Source: Bacillota bacterium (GTDB taxonomy: Bacteria > Bacillota > Clostridia > Christensenellales > Pumilibacteraceae). Taken from it: a stretch of DNA of 36,969 nt. The translations under genes were made by a program, and so were the position numbers. The notes below the pieces were generated by a model, which saw only the letters and a list, made by a program, of their open reading frames with translations, was not told the DNA's origin and made no database searches. Where the stretch lies: assembly GCA_019113265.1 (NCBI GenBank), contig DXHT01000044.1, positions 1 through 36,969 of the forward strand, written 5' to 3'. This document shows, one piece after another, positions 1-7,276 of this stretch (position 1 is its first letter; every line of letters begins with the position of its first letter).

Positions 1-180
1 CTCGTGACCGTGACCGTAAACGGCAACGGCGCGATCCGCTCGCTGTCGATAAAGCCGGAGGCTGTCGACCCCGACGACGTGGAGATGCTCGAAGACCTTA
101 TAATAGCGGCGTACAACGAGGCGGCGCGCGCGGCGGAGGATATGAAAAACTCCGTCATGCCTGCGGGAGCGGGTTTGTAA
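1..180 (+). CDS. ybaB: YbaB/EbfC nucleoid-associated protein, C-terminal part
   Basis: The open frame enters from the left edge and ends at TAA 178-180, giving 59 residues. The strand-then-helix signature of the YbaB/EbfC family is clear: [11 protein letters not shown], then [16 protein letters not shown], then the helix [14 protein letters not shown]. Family members are small dimeric proteins that bind DNA and associate with the nucleoid. The start and roughly the first 40-50 residues lie outside the window. recR follows after only 3 bp, the classical dnaX-ybaB-recR arrangement, so dnaX probably lies just upstream (inference). Confidence 0.9.
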   Translation, partial: LVTVTVNGNGAIRSLSIKPEAVDPDDVEMLEDLIIAAYNEAARAAEDMKNSVMPAGAGL

Positions 181-183
181 AAA

Positions 184-759
184 ATGAACAGTCTGGATAA
201 ACTCGCGCACGAGTTCGCCAAACTGCCCGGAGTGGGCGCGAAGACCGCCATGCGCTACGCGTATGCCGTCATGGGCATGAGCGCGGAGGATGCGGAGGAG
301 TTTTCGCGCGCGATAACGGACGTCAAGACCAAGGTGCATTACTGCCGCGAGTGCGGAAATTTCACCGAGGACGACGTGTGCGACATCTGCCGTCGCCGCT
401 CCAAGGACGTCATCTGCGTGGTGACGTACCCCAAGGACGTCACCGCCATGGAGAAGTCGCACTGCTTCGGCGGAGTGTACCACGTTCTCCACGGCACCAT
501 ATCCCCGCTTTCGGGGCGCGGCGCGGACGACATACGCATAAAGGAGCTGCTTGCCCGCCTTAACGGCGTCAAGGAGGTCATCCTCGCCACCAACCCCGAC
601 GTGGAGGGCGAGGCGACCGCGATGTATATCGCGTCCCTGATTAAGCCGCTGGGCATTAAGGTAACGCGCATAGCGCAGGGAGTCAGCATGGGTAGCGACA
701 TAGAATACGCCGATTCGGTCACGCTCTCCCGCGCAATGGAGTCGAGAGTGACTCTCTGA
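184..759 (+). CDS. recR: Recombination mediator protein RecR
   Basis: RecR acts with RecF and RecO to load RecA at single-strand gaps. The 191 residues match the usual length of about 198. In order one sees a helix-hairpin-helix (LPGVGAKTAMRYA, residues 14-26), a four-cysteine zinc finger (Cys54, 57, 66, 69), a Toprim domain (about 77-170, with ATNPDVEGEATAMYI) and the C-terminal segment YADSVTLSRAMESR. The ATG at 184 lies 3 bp after the ybaB stop, so translation is probably coupled. The N-terminus looks a few residues shorter than usual, but an upstream extension would run into ybaB. Confidence 0.96.
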   Translation: MNSLDKLAHEFAKLPGVGAKTAMRYAYAVMGMSAEDAEEFSRAITDVKTKVHYCRECGNFTEDDVCDICRRRSKDVICVVTYPKDVTAMEKSHCFGGVYHVLHGTISPLSGRGADDIRIKELLARLNGVKEVILATNPDVEGEATAMYIASLIKPLGIKVTRIAQGVSMGSDIEYADSVTLSRAMESRVTL

Positions 760-968
760 CCTCTTTGAGGCAATAAACGCGCGCATCCCGCGAGCGGGCG
801 GCGGGGAAATGCCCGATCCGGAAGTTTGCGGGCGCGAAAAAAGAGCGGAGCGTAAAGCCCTCGCATATCCGTAAAACCGAACGCGCCCGACCGCGAAACA
901 ATGAACTTTGCGGCAATAAACGCGCGCGGGACGCGAGCGGCAAACGGCAATAAAACAGACAACACAGC

Positions 969-1010
969 GGCGCGGCAAACGGTATACCGTTTGCCGCGCC
1001 TTTCCCTTTA
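969..1010. terminator. Bidirectional intrinsic terminator (32-bp perfect palindrome)
   Basis: GGCGCGGCAAACGG at 969-982 and its exact reverse complement at 987-1000 surround TATA, itself self-complementary. The plus strand continues TTTCCCTTTA; on the minus strand the stem is followed after a few bases by a T-rich tract. Its position between convergent recR and the AraC gene suits a two-way terminator. Confidence 0.75.
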
Positions 1011-1061
1011 TCCTCTCGTTTTTAGGCGAAATTTGTCTTTGCGCCGCCCGCGCTACTTTTT

Positions 1062-1107
1062 CGCGCCCGCGATCTTTGCGCCCGCGCGCCCGCGATCTTT
1101 GCGCCCG
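1062..1107. repeat. 23-bp tandem duplication
   Basis: Two exact, abutting 23-bp copies at 1062-1084 and 1085-1107, each containing GCGATCTTTGCGC, followed by a degenerate partial third copy. It is noncoding and lies just past the AraC-gene stop. Confidence 0.85.
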
Positions 1108-1160
1108 CGCGCGGATCGTTTTCGCGCGCTCTGTGCCCGACGCGTTCTCCGCGCTTGCCG

Positions 1161-1934
1161 CTAAGCCTCCTGCGGGCTGCGGCCGATGACCTTCATATAC
1201 GCCCGGTAGAACGTGGAATAGTCCGAAAAGCCGAAATCCTTAGCCACCTTCGTGGGGCGTTCGCCGAATACGATACAGCGGTGCGCGGCGACTATCTTTT
1301 TTATGCGGACGTACTGGATGACGGACACCTTCATGTACTCGCTGAACTTGTTGCTGAGGTACGACTGCGAAAGCCTTAACTCCCCGCAGATGTCGGCGAG
1401 GGTGAGGGGATCGCGCAGGTGAGCGTCCACATATTCCACAATGCGCGCGATCGTCTTGTTTTTCCGTAGCGGCTTGTCGCTGCACGGCGTTTTGGACAGC
1501 TCGACGAGCAGCTCCACCAGCTTGCACCCCGCAAGCACGCCGCGCTCGTTCTCGTCGTCGCCGTCGGCAATGACGTCCAGCTCGGAGAGCAGGCGTTTCA
1601 TTCTCGCGGTGACGGTATAGAACTTGTCCTTACGGCTGAGCCTCGTGATGAGAAATTCGGGGATCGCGCCGTCGCCGAATTTGAGCGACCAGCTTTCGCA
1701 GGGCGCGGCGGAAGATCCGAAGTCGAGATAGTGATGTTCGCCCGGCAGTATGAACACGACGTCGCCCGCATAGAAACGACAGCGCACGTCCTCCATGACG
1801 AATTCGCACTCGCCGCTTGCGAAGTACAGCAGCTCGTAAAAATCGTGATAGTGTTTTGCGAAGTCGGGTTTCGTTTCGGGCGACTTTTCGTATCTGTGCG
1901 CCAGATCGAGCAGATCGTAGCAAAATTCAAACAT
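1161..1934 (-). CDS. AraC-family transcriptional regulator
   Basis: A one-component regulator with an N-terminal cupin-like sensing half (about residues 20-95, with FAKHYHDFYELLYFASG and AGDVVFILPGEHHYLDF) and a C-terminal double helix-turn-helix (about 160-257, with LTLADICGELRLSQSYLSNKF and the family-typical end FGFSDYSTFYRAYMKVIGRSP). I prefer the ATG at 1934 to the one at 1949: a good Shine-Dalgarno, GGGGGA, lies 7 nt before the 1934 start and falls inside the reading frame if 1949 is used. The stop codon is TAG. A strong minus-strand promoter lies upstream. No adjacent sugar or transport gene reveals its target. Confidence 0.93.
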   Translation of the reverse strand: MFEFCYDLLDLAHRYEKSPETKPDFAKHYHDFYELLYFASGECEFVMEDVRCRFYAGDVVFILPGEHHYLDFGSSAAPCESWSLKFGDGAIPEFLITRLSRKDKFYTVTARMKRLLSELDVIADGDDENERGVLAGCKLVELLVELSKTPCSDKPLRKNKTIARIVEYVDAHLRDPLTLADICGELRLSQSYLSNKFSEYMKVSVIQYVRIKKIVAAHRCIVFGERPTKVAKDFGFSDYSTFYRAYMKVIGRSPQEA

Positions 1935-1983
1935 GTGCGTTTCCCCCATATGCTCGCAGCGTCATCTATCGGCGCTGTAATTT

Positions 1984-2012
1984 ATTATAACATACATGGG
2001 GGATTTCGTCAA
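1984..2012 (-). promoter_or_regulatory. Promoter of the AraC-family gene
   Basis: Reading the minus strand, TTGACG (2012-2007) and a perfect TATAAT (1989-1984) are separated by 17 bp. Transcription would start near 1977, about 40 nt before the preferred ATG. Confidence 0.75.
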
Positions 2013-2085
2013 TACCGATTTCGGAAAAAACCTCGCGGGCATTTGCCCGAGCGGCGCGCTGAGGTGAAAAGCGAAGTAAAAATCA

Positions 2086-2114
2086 TTGACAAACAGCGTT
2101 TTATGCCGTATAAT
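2086..2114 (+). promoter_or_regulatory. Consensus housekeeping promoter of the suf pair
   Basis: A perfect TTGACA (2086-2091), 17-bp spacer and perfect TATAAT (2109-2114). The expected start is near 2121, leaving a 5' leader of about 190 nt that is GC-rich with several short hairpins. I could not match it to a known riboswitch class. No iscR-like gene is adjacent. Confidence 0.8.
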
Positions 2115-2310
2115 TCATTAACCGACGGGCGCGGAGCGGGTATATCCGCAAGCGGGCGCGGCGGACGTTAAGAGCGCGTTCGCGCCCGCGGCAAGAGGCA
2201 ACGGCGGGATAGCGGCCGCGGCGAGGCGATAAGTCGCAGGGCTTCGCAGGCGGCGCACGTTCGCTGAGTTCGGCGCAAAGTCGGCATGACGATACAAGAG
2301 AGGTAACTAC

Positions 2311-3039
2311 ATGATAGAACTCAGAAATATCGGGTATTCGGTCACGGACGAAAGGACGGGCAGAAAGAACGTCATACTTTCGGGCATAGACCTCGTATTT
2401 CCCGATAACAGCATAAACGTTATAACGGGGCAGAACGGCAGCGGCAAGAGCACGCTGATAAAGCTGATAAGCGGCATCGAAAAGCCTACGGAAGGGAGCA
2501 TACTCTATAACGGCAGGGACATAACGGACACGAGCATAACCGATCGCGCCAAGGCGGGATTCACGACGGCGTTCCAGCAGCCCGTCAGGTTCAAGGGAAT
2601 AACCGTGGGCAAGCTGCTCGACATAGCCTCCGACCACAAGAACAATCTTGCGGGGCTGTGCGACTATCTGTCCGTAGTGGGACTGTGCGCGCGCGACTAC
2701 ATCGACCGCGAGATGAACGACAGCCTTTCGGGCGGAGAGCTCAAACGCGTGGAGCTTGCCATGGCGATAGCCAAGGGCGGCGACGTGTTCCTTCTCGACG
2801 AGCCTGAGGCGGGCATCGACCTTTGGAGCTTTGACAGCCTGACCAAGCTGTTCACCAAGCTGCGCGGCAAGACCGTGCTCATAGTGTCGCACCAGAGCAA
2901 GATAATAGACATAGCGGACAACATCGTTCTGCTCGACCGCGAGGGCAAGCCGGAAGTGGGCACGCGCGAGGAGATGCTCCCCGCGATATCCGCGAGCCGT
3001 AACGTATGCTCCGTGATGGAGGGAAGCACAAATGGATAA
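2311..3039 (+). CDS. sufC: SufC-like Fe-S assembly ATPase
   Basis: An ABC-type ATPase of 242 residues with no membrane segments. It has a Walker A (GQNGSGKST, about 40-48), Q-loop (AFQQP), signature (LSGGELKRVELAMAIA, about 139-154), Walker B (DVFLLDEPEAGID) and an H-loop (VSHQ). The Glu-containing signature region and the SufB-like partner mark it as SufC rather than a transporter subunit. SufC powers Fe-S cluster assembly on its SufB/SufD scaffold in the cytosol. The ribosome site AGAGG is 7 nt before the ATG. The next gene starts inside its last codons (8-bp overlap), so the two are co-translated. Confidence 0.92.
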   Translation: MIELRNIGYSVTDERTGRKNVILSGIDLVFPDNSINVITGQNGSGKSTLIKLISGIEKPTEGSILYNGRDITDTSITDRAKAGFTTAFQQPVRFKGITVGKLLDIASDHKNNLAGLCDYLSVVGLCARDYIDREMNDSLSGGELKRVELAMAIAKGGDVFLLDEPEAGIDLWSFDSLTKLFTKLRGKTVLIVSHQSKIIDIADNIVLLDREGKPEVGTREEMLPAISASRNVCSVMEGSTNG

Positions 3040-3952
3040 ACTTGACAGAGAACTGCTTGAAAAGATAGCCGACCTTCACGGGATACCCGAAGGGTCATAC
3101 AACATCCGAAAGGACGGAAAGTCGCTTGCGCGCTCGTCCGATTCGGACATAGAGATACTGCCGAGAAAGGACGGCAAAGAGGGGATAGACATATTCGTGC
3201 GCGCGGGCGTAAAGAACAAGAGCGCGCACATCCCCGTGATACTGACGCAGGGCGGACTGCTCGACGTGGTATACAACGACTTTTATATAGGTAAGGGCGC
3301 GGACGTTACCATAATAGCGGGTTGCGGCATACACAACGACACGTGCGGAGAGGCGCGTCACGACGGCGTGCATACCTTCCACCTCGAAGAGGGCAGTACG
3401 GTGCGCTATATAGAGCGGCATTACGGAGAGGGCAACCCCGAGGGTAAGAAGGAGTTCACTCCCGTAACGCGAGCTTTCCTCAAAAAGGGTTCGACGCTCA
3501 TCATGGAGGCGACGCAGCTCGGCGGCGTGACGAGCACCGACAGGCTCACCACCGCGACTGTGGGCAAGAACGCGCGTCTTATCGTCAAGGAGAAGATAAT
3601 GACGTCGAAGAGCGAGCGCGCCGTAAGCCGGTTCAAGGTAAAGCTGACGGGCGAGAACAGTACGGCGGACGTGATATCGCGCTCCGTCGCGCGGGACGAC
3701 TCCTATCAGTCGTTCGTCTCCGACCTCGTGGGCAAGAACCGCTGTTTCGGTCACGTCGAGTGCGACGGAATACTGCTCGACCGAGCGCGCATACTGTCCA
3801 CGCCCAAGATAGACGCGGCAAGCCCCGAAGCGAGCCTCGTGCACGAAGCCGCCGTGGGTAAGATAGCGGGCGATCAGCTCATAAAACTGATGACCCTCGG
3901 ACTTACCGAAAAGGAAGCGGAGGACACTATAATAAAGGGATTCCTTTACTGA
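3032..3952 (+). CDS. sufB: SufB/SufD-family Fe-S scaffold (minimal SUF/SMS partner)
   Basis: The 306-residue protein matches the SufB/SufD beta-helix core: THIPVILTQGG-type strands, AGCGIHNDTCG, HTFHLEEGSTVRYIERHYGEG, and the C-terminal block HVECDGILLDRARILSTPKID followed by HEAAVGKIAGDQLIKLMTLG. The HEA motif near residue 271 matches the conserved His-Glu-Ala region that contains the functional Glu in SufB. The protein is much shorter than classical SufB (about 480) and lacks its N-terminal region, as in the two-gene SMS/SufBC systems of archaea and anaerobic Clostridia. No second SufB/D, SufS or SufU is adjacent. It overlaps sufC by 8 bp. SufB or SufD naming is a family-level choice. Confidence 0.88.
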   Translation: MDKLDRELLEKIADLHGIPEGSYNIRKDGKSLARSSDSDIEILPRKDGKEGIDIFVRAGVKNKSAHIPVILTQGGLLDVVYNDFYIGKGADVTIIAGCGIHNDTCGEARHDGVHTFHLEEGSTVRYIERHYGEGNPEGKKEFTPVTRAFLKKGSTLIMEATQLGGVTSTDRLTTATVGKNARLIVKEKIMTSKSERAVSRFKVKLTGENSTADVISRSVARDDSYQSFVSDLVGKNRCFGHVECDGILLDRARILSTPKIDAASPEASLVHEAAVGKIAGDQLIKLMTLGLTEKEAEDTIIKGFLY

Positions 3953-3989
3953 TAAAGATTTTTGTGTCTGCCAAATAATAATACTGACG

Positions 3990-4029
3990 GCGCACACAGG
4001 GAAATAACCCTGTGTGCGCTTTACTTTTG
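3990..4029 (+). terminator. Intrinsic terminator after the suf pair
   Basis: A perfect 12-bp stem (GCGCACACAGGG 3990-4001 and its complement 4008-4019) with loop AAATAA, followed by TTTACTTTT. It could also stop minus-strand transcripts from the convergent membrane-protein gene. Confidence 0.88.
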
Positions 4030-4096
4030 CTTCCGCATTTTCGCCGCCCGCTTTTATCGCATCCGCTCGTTTTGTTTTCCGCCCGCTTCCTCGCCT

Positions 4097-4798
4097 TTAC
4101 TTTCGCAGGGCGATCCGCTCCGAAAAGCGCGCTTTTGCCGCGATGAACGGAGCTGTCACGAGTGAACCTATAAAATTGACTATCATGTCCGTCATGGTGT
4201 CGATAAGAGCCGTTCCGCGCGCGTCCGTCACCGTCCACAGCCCCGTTTCGGGCGAGTAAGATACGACGCCGTCCGCCCAGTTCTGACTGCTCAGTCCGAA
4301 AAAGGTATCTCCCGCGAACTCGTAAAGTTCCCAGAGATACCCCGAAGCGAGCGCGACGAGCACGCCGAACGCCGCCGCGGCGACGGGGGAGACGGTGCGC
4401 CCGTAGGAGTACAGCTCCGCGCCTACGACGGTGAACAGCACTCCGCTCACGGTGTGGAGCAGTTTGTCGTATCGGTAGACGACTCCGTACAGTCCGAAAG
4501 CCTTGCCTCCCACTATGCACGCCAGCGCGAACAGCTTGATGAACGCGCTCGTTCCGTCGCTCGTGCGCACTCCGAGCATGCGCTCCGTAAGCTCTTCGGC
4601 GACAAGCAGCCCCGCGCAAACAAGAGGGGACATCAGCCGATAATAATATCCCGGCTCGCCCGGGCGCGTCGTCGCCGCGACGTAATACGCCGCTCCCGCT
4701 CCGACGACGAGCACGGCTATCCACGCCGCCCGCCGCTTTGTAAGCGCGCCCGCCGAATGCGCCTTTGCCGCTTTTTCCGTCTTTTCCGCTCTTTCCAT
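4097..4798 (-). CDS. YjdF/DUF2238-like integral membrane protein
   Basis: About 233 residues with five to six hydrophobic segments. The C-terminal half carries the acidic/His motifs typical of the YjdF/DUF2238 family: YDKLLHTVSG (about 109-118), WELYEFAGD (about 155-163), and DTMTDMIVNFIGSL (about 200-213). The biochemical function is unknown; the conserved His/Glu/Asp inside membrane helices could bind metal (inference). Start choice is uncertain: the only good GGAGG is 18 nt before this ATG and sits better for an ATG in another frame, but that frame gives an arginine-rich product without family motifs. Confidence 0.75.
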   Translation of the reverse strand: MERAEKTEKAAKAHSAGALTKRRAAWIAVLVVGAGAAYYVAATTRPGEPGYYYRLMSPLVCAGLLVAEELTERMLGVRTSDGTSAFIKLFALACIVGGKAFGLYGVVYRYDKLLHTVSGVLFTVVGAELYSYGRTVSPVAAAAFGVLVALASGYLWELYEFAGDTFFGLSSQNWADGVVSYSPETGLWTVTDARGTALIDTMTDMIVNFIGSLVTAPFIAAKARFSERIALRK

Positions 4799-5180
4799 CC
4801 ATACGCATTTTGTGCGCCTCCGCGCCTTTTATGCCGATATGCGGCTGTATGTTTTTTCCTGTTCGCCTCGGCAAAGTCGCGCTTTTTTACGAGCGGCTTT
4901 TTCTGAAATACATTATGTTATAATAACTAAATAACGCACTTTGCACACTCATGTGCACAAGTTGTGGATAAAAACGCGGGCAGTGGGGATAAGGTAAGTA
5001 AATATCGGCGTCGGTTATTGTCGGATAATATAATTTAGCGGCGAAAAGCGGACATGCGCTTGGTCGCGGGCAATACTTAAAAAACATAAAAACGCGCAAA
5101 TGGGGTTGACAAAAGTCGCGCGGCAAGATAAGATATAATATATATATGTCGGCGGAAGTGCCGCCGACGGAGGAAGAGCA
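4799..5180. other. Divergent intergenic region with a DnaA-box pair
   Basis: The gap lies between a minus-strand and a plus-strand gene. It contains a perfect reverse DnaA box TGTGGATAA (4963-4971) and a one-mismatch copy TGGGGATAA (4984-4992) 21 bp on, then an AT-rich stretch and the promoter of the zinc-ribbon gene. No gene is seen. Confidence 0.6.
5106..5134 (+). promoter_or_regulatory. Promoter of the zinc-ribbon membrane gene
   Basis: TTGACA at 5106-5111, a 17-bp spacer and TAAGAT at 5129-5134. A nearby perfect TATAAT (5134-5139) would need a 22-bp spacer. The leader is short and includes GGAGG before the ATG at 5181. Confidence 0.65.
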
Positions 5181-5735
5181 ATGAGGGCATTACACATACT
5201 CATAAAGATTTTGTCGATAGGCGGCGCGCTTGCCGTCGTCGCGGGAGCGGTGATATTCGCGCTGATAACGAATACTAACCGACTCGAATACGTGCCGTAT
5301 CCCATAGTCTGCATATGCGTGGGCGTTGTCATGGAGATCGTGGCCGCGATACTGCGCAGCGTTGCAAACAGGCGTCCCGTGGTGCGCCGCACGCGCAATA
5401 AGGGCAATGTCGCGGAGAGCGGCGGAAGTGCATACGACAACCCGTTCGGCGACTATCCCGACTCCAAGCACGTCCAACATATAGACCCGTTCGGGTTCGA
5501 CGCTCCTCCCAAATATTCTCCCGAAACGGAGAAGGCGAAAGAGCGCGTCAGGGAGAGATCGAACGACTCCTCGCAGCCCGTCGTTCCGCCCGTTCCGCCG
5601 AGCTTCGGAGCGCAGCCGACCGATGGCGCGGGCGAGCAAAAGAGCGGCTCTTCCGACAAATTCTGTTCTCATTGCGGAGCAAAACGCGTGCCGACGGATA
5701 AGTTCTGTCCGTTCTGCGGGCACAAGTACGAATAA
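5181..5735 (+). CDS. Small membrane protein with C-terminal zinc ribbon
   Basis: 184 residues. Two hydrophobic helices (about 7-30 and 40-60) are followed by a basic stretch, a long Pro/Ser/Gln-rich linker (about 65-155) and a zinc ribbon with two CxxC knuckles (FCSHCGAK and FCPFCGHKYE). By the positive-inside rule the ribbon should be cytoplasmic. Zinc-ribbon membrane proteins of this layout are common in Clostridia with no assigned role. A good GGAGGAAG lies just before the ATG. mnmA follows after 80 bp with no clear terminator between, so they may share a transcript. Confidence 0.8.
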   Translation: MRALHILIKILSIGGALAVVAGAVIFALITNTNRLEYVPYPIVCICVGVVMEIVAAILRSVANRRPVVRRTRNKGNVAESGGSAYDNPFGDYPDSKHVQHIDPFGFDAPPKYSPETEKAKERVRERSNDSSQPVVPPVPPSFGAQPTDGAGEQKSGSSDKFCSHCGAKRVPTDKFCPFCGHKYE

Positions 5736-5815
5736 CGCGCTTTGGTAAACGCTCGCTACGCGGGCAGGGTAAAGCGGCGAGCGTCTGCACAAGCGGCGCG
5801 GGAGCGGAGAGGATA

Positions 5816-6877
5816 ATGAAAGTAGCTGTGGGAATGAGCGGCGGAGTGGACAGCGCGGTAGCCGCCGCGCTCCTCGTCGAAGAGGGATACGAAGTCGTCG
5901 GCCTTTTCATGAACAACTGGGAGGACAAGGACGGCACCTGTCCCGCGGACGAGGACTGGGCGGACGCCCGTCTCTCGGCGGACAAGCTGGGAATACCCGT
6001 TTACTCCGTGGATTTTTCCGCGGAGTATTATTCGCGCGTTTTCGAGGAGTTCCTCGCAGAGTACCGAGCGGGGCGCACGCCCAATCCCGACGTGCTGTGC
6101 AACCGCGAGATCAAGTTCGACGCGCTTAAAAAATACGCCGAAAAGCTGGGTGCGGAGCGCATAGCGACGGGTCATTACTGCGGCATAGGGGAGATGAGCG
6201 GTCTGCCCGTGCTTTTGCGCGCGGCGGACTCAAACAAGGATCAGACGTATTTTCTCTGTCAGGTAAAGACGGAGCAGCTCCGCGGCGTCATGTTCCCGCT
6301 TTCCCGCCTGCGCAAGCCCGAAGTGCGCGCGCTCGCGGGCAGATACGGACTTACGGACGTAGAGAAGAAAAAGGACTCGACGGGGATATGCTTTATAGGC
6401 GAGCGCAATTTCCGCCGCTTTCTGTCCGAATATCTGCCTGCCCTACCGGGAGATATAACGGACGAAGAGGGCAACGTCGTGGGAAGACACGAGGGGCTGA
6501 TGTATTACACGCTCGGTCAGCGGCGGGGACTGGGGATAGGCGGACTTAAAGGCAGGCAGCAGGCGCGCTGGTTCGTGGTCGCAAAGGACCTCGAACATAA
6601 CCGCCTCATAGTTTCCTGCGGGGAGGACGACAGGCTGTACTCGTCGCGCCTTACCGCTCACGACATGAACATTATCGGCCCGCCCGTAGAAAAAAGCACG
6701 TTGCGCTGCACCGCGCGCACTCGCTACCGCCAGCCGGACACCGCCTGCACGGTGACATTTCTCGGCGACGGCCGCGCGGAAGTGGCGTTCGACGAGCCTC
6801 GCCGCGCCGTTACCCCGGGGCAGTACGTCGTACTTTACGACGGCGAGCGCTGTTTGGGCGGCGGCGTTATAGACTGA
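5816..6877 (+). CDS. mnmA: tRNA-specific 2-thiouridylase MnmA
   Basis: MnmA installs the 2-thio group on wobble uridine 34 of tRNA Lys, Glu and Gln. At 353 residues the length is normal. The PP-loop ATP site is SGGVDS (8-13). The two catalytic cysteines are Cys95 (in RTPNPDVLCNREIKF) and Cys192 (in DSTGICFIGERNF). The tRNA-binding segment and C-terminal beta-barrel (LGQRRGLGIGG, then VTPGQYVVLYDG) are all present. GGAG lies about 6 nt before the ATG. A strong terminator follows. Sulfur delivery would come from a cysteine desulfurase encoded elsewhere. Confidence 0.96.
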   Translation: MKVAVGMSGGVDSAVAAALLVEEGYEVVGLFMNNWEDKDGTCPADEDWADARLSADKLGIPVYSVDFSAEYYSRVFEEFLAEYRAGRTPNPDVLCNREIKFDALKKYAEKLGAERIATGHYCGIGEMSGLPVLLRAADSNKDQTYFLCQVKTEQLRGVMFPLSRLRKPEVRALAGRYGLTDVEKKKDSTGICFIGERNFRRFLSEYLPALPGDITDEEGNVVGRHEGLMYYTLGQRRGLGIGGLKGRQQARWFVVAKDLEHNRLIVSCGEDDRLYSSRLTAHDMNIIGPPVEKSTLRCTARTRYRQPDTACTVTFLGDGRAEVAFDEPRRAVTPGQYVVLYDGERCLGGGVID

Positions 6878-6894
6878 ACGCATAATCGCGTTTT

Positions 6895-6937
6895 GCGCGC
6901 CGCCGAGAGCTTTCGGCGGCGCGCGCCGCTTTGTTTT
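6895..6937 (+). terminator. Intrinsic terminator after mnmA
   Basis: A perfect 12-bp GC stem (GCGCGCCGCCGA 6895-6906, complement 6913-6924), loop GAGCTT, then GCCGCTTTGTTTTT. Confidence 0.88.
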
Positions 6938-7151
6938 TACGACTTTTTTCAGCGGCATTTTTGCAAAGTCACATCAAAGCGTTTATAGCGGCGTTTGCCG
7001 CGCCCGCCCGCGCGGCTCTTTTTTCGTTTTTACGGCGTTTGTTTTGCCGTATTTTCTCGTTTTCGGGCAAAAGCGCGCTTTCGGCTCCGACAAAAAGCGG
7101 CATGAGCCGAAAAACAAATCGATAACGCGATATAAATATTGCGTTATTTAT

Positions 7152-7180
7152 TTGACAAAATCGTTTTGTGGTATTACAAT
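7152..7180 (+). promoter_or_regulatory. Promoter of the alcohol dehydrogenase
   Basis: TTGACA (7152-7157), 17-bp spacer, TACAAT (7175-7180). The start near 7187 gives a leader of about 90 nt with two short hairpins: GAAAGAC/GTCTTTC and GGGC/GCCC. This placement shows that the reading frame open from 7139 is not translated from there. Confidence 0.8.
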
Positions 7181-7276
7181 ATCTATGGAATCGGAAAGAC
7201 GCAGGTCTTTCGGTCACAAAGAATCGGAAGGGCATCAAGCCCGTGCGATAAAATTTTCAAGGGAGATCAAAGAATT

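Larger units (their letters stand above)
760..1160. other. Convergent intergenic region with short repeats
   Basis: This is the gap between recR and the convergent araC-type gene. It holds a 16-bp direct repeat (ggcaataaacgcgcgc at 769-784 and 912-927), a 32-bp perfect palindrome acting as terminator, and a 23-bp tandem duplication. The open frames here are arginine/proline-rich with no ribosome site and look like GC-driven artefacts. I see no gene. Confidence 0.7.
6878..7276. other. Intergenic region between mnmA and the alcohol dehydrogenase
   Basis: It holds the mnmA terminator, a second stem-loop with a T tract (7-bp arms 6997-7003 and 7010-7016, then TCTTTTTT), and the dehydrogenase promoter and leader. 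The open frames here are low-complexity and lack ribosome sites. I see no gene. Confidence 0.7.

Noticed and set aside
3927..4874. Alternative minus-strand frame (315 residues) over the YjdF-like gene
   Set aside because: A GGAGG is better placed for one of its ATGs, but the product is Arg/Gly-rich with no motifs, while the other frame carries clear membrane helices and family motifs.
4963..4992. Chromosomal replication origin
   Set aside because: Only two boxes, and no dnaA, dnaN, rpmH or unwinding-element cluster nearby.
7139..7276. 46-residue N-terminal extension of the alcohol dehydrogenase
   Set aside because: It would begin upstream of the TTGACA-17-TACAAT promoter, has no ribosome site, and MGRFTLPRD is the family N-terminus.
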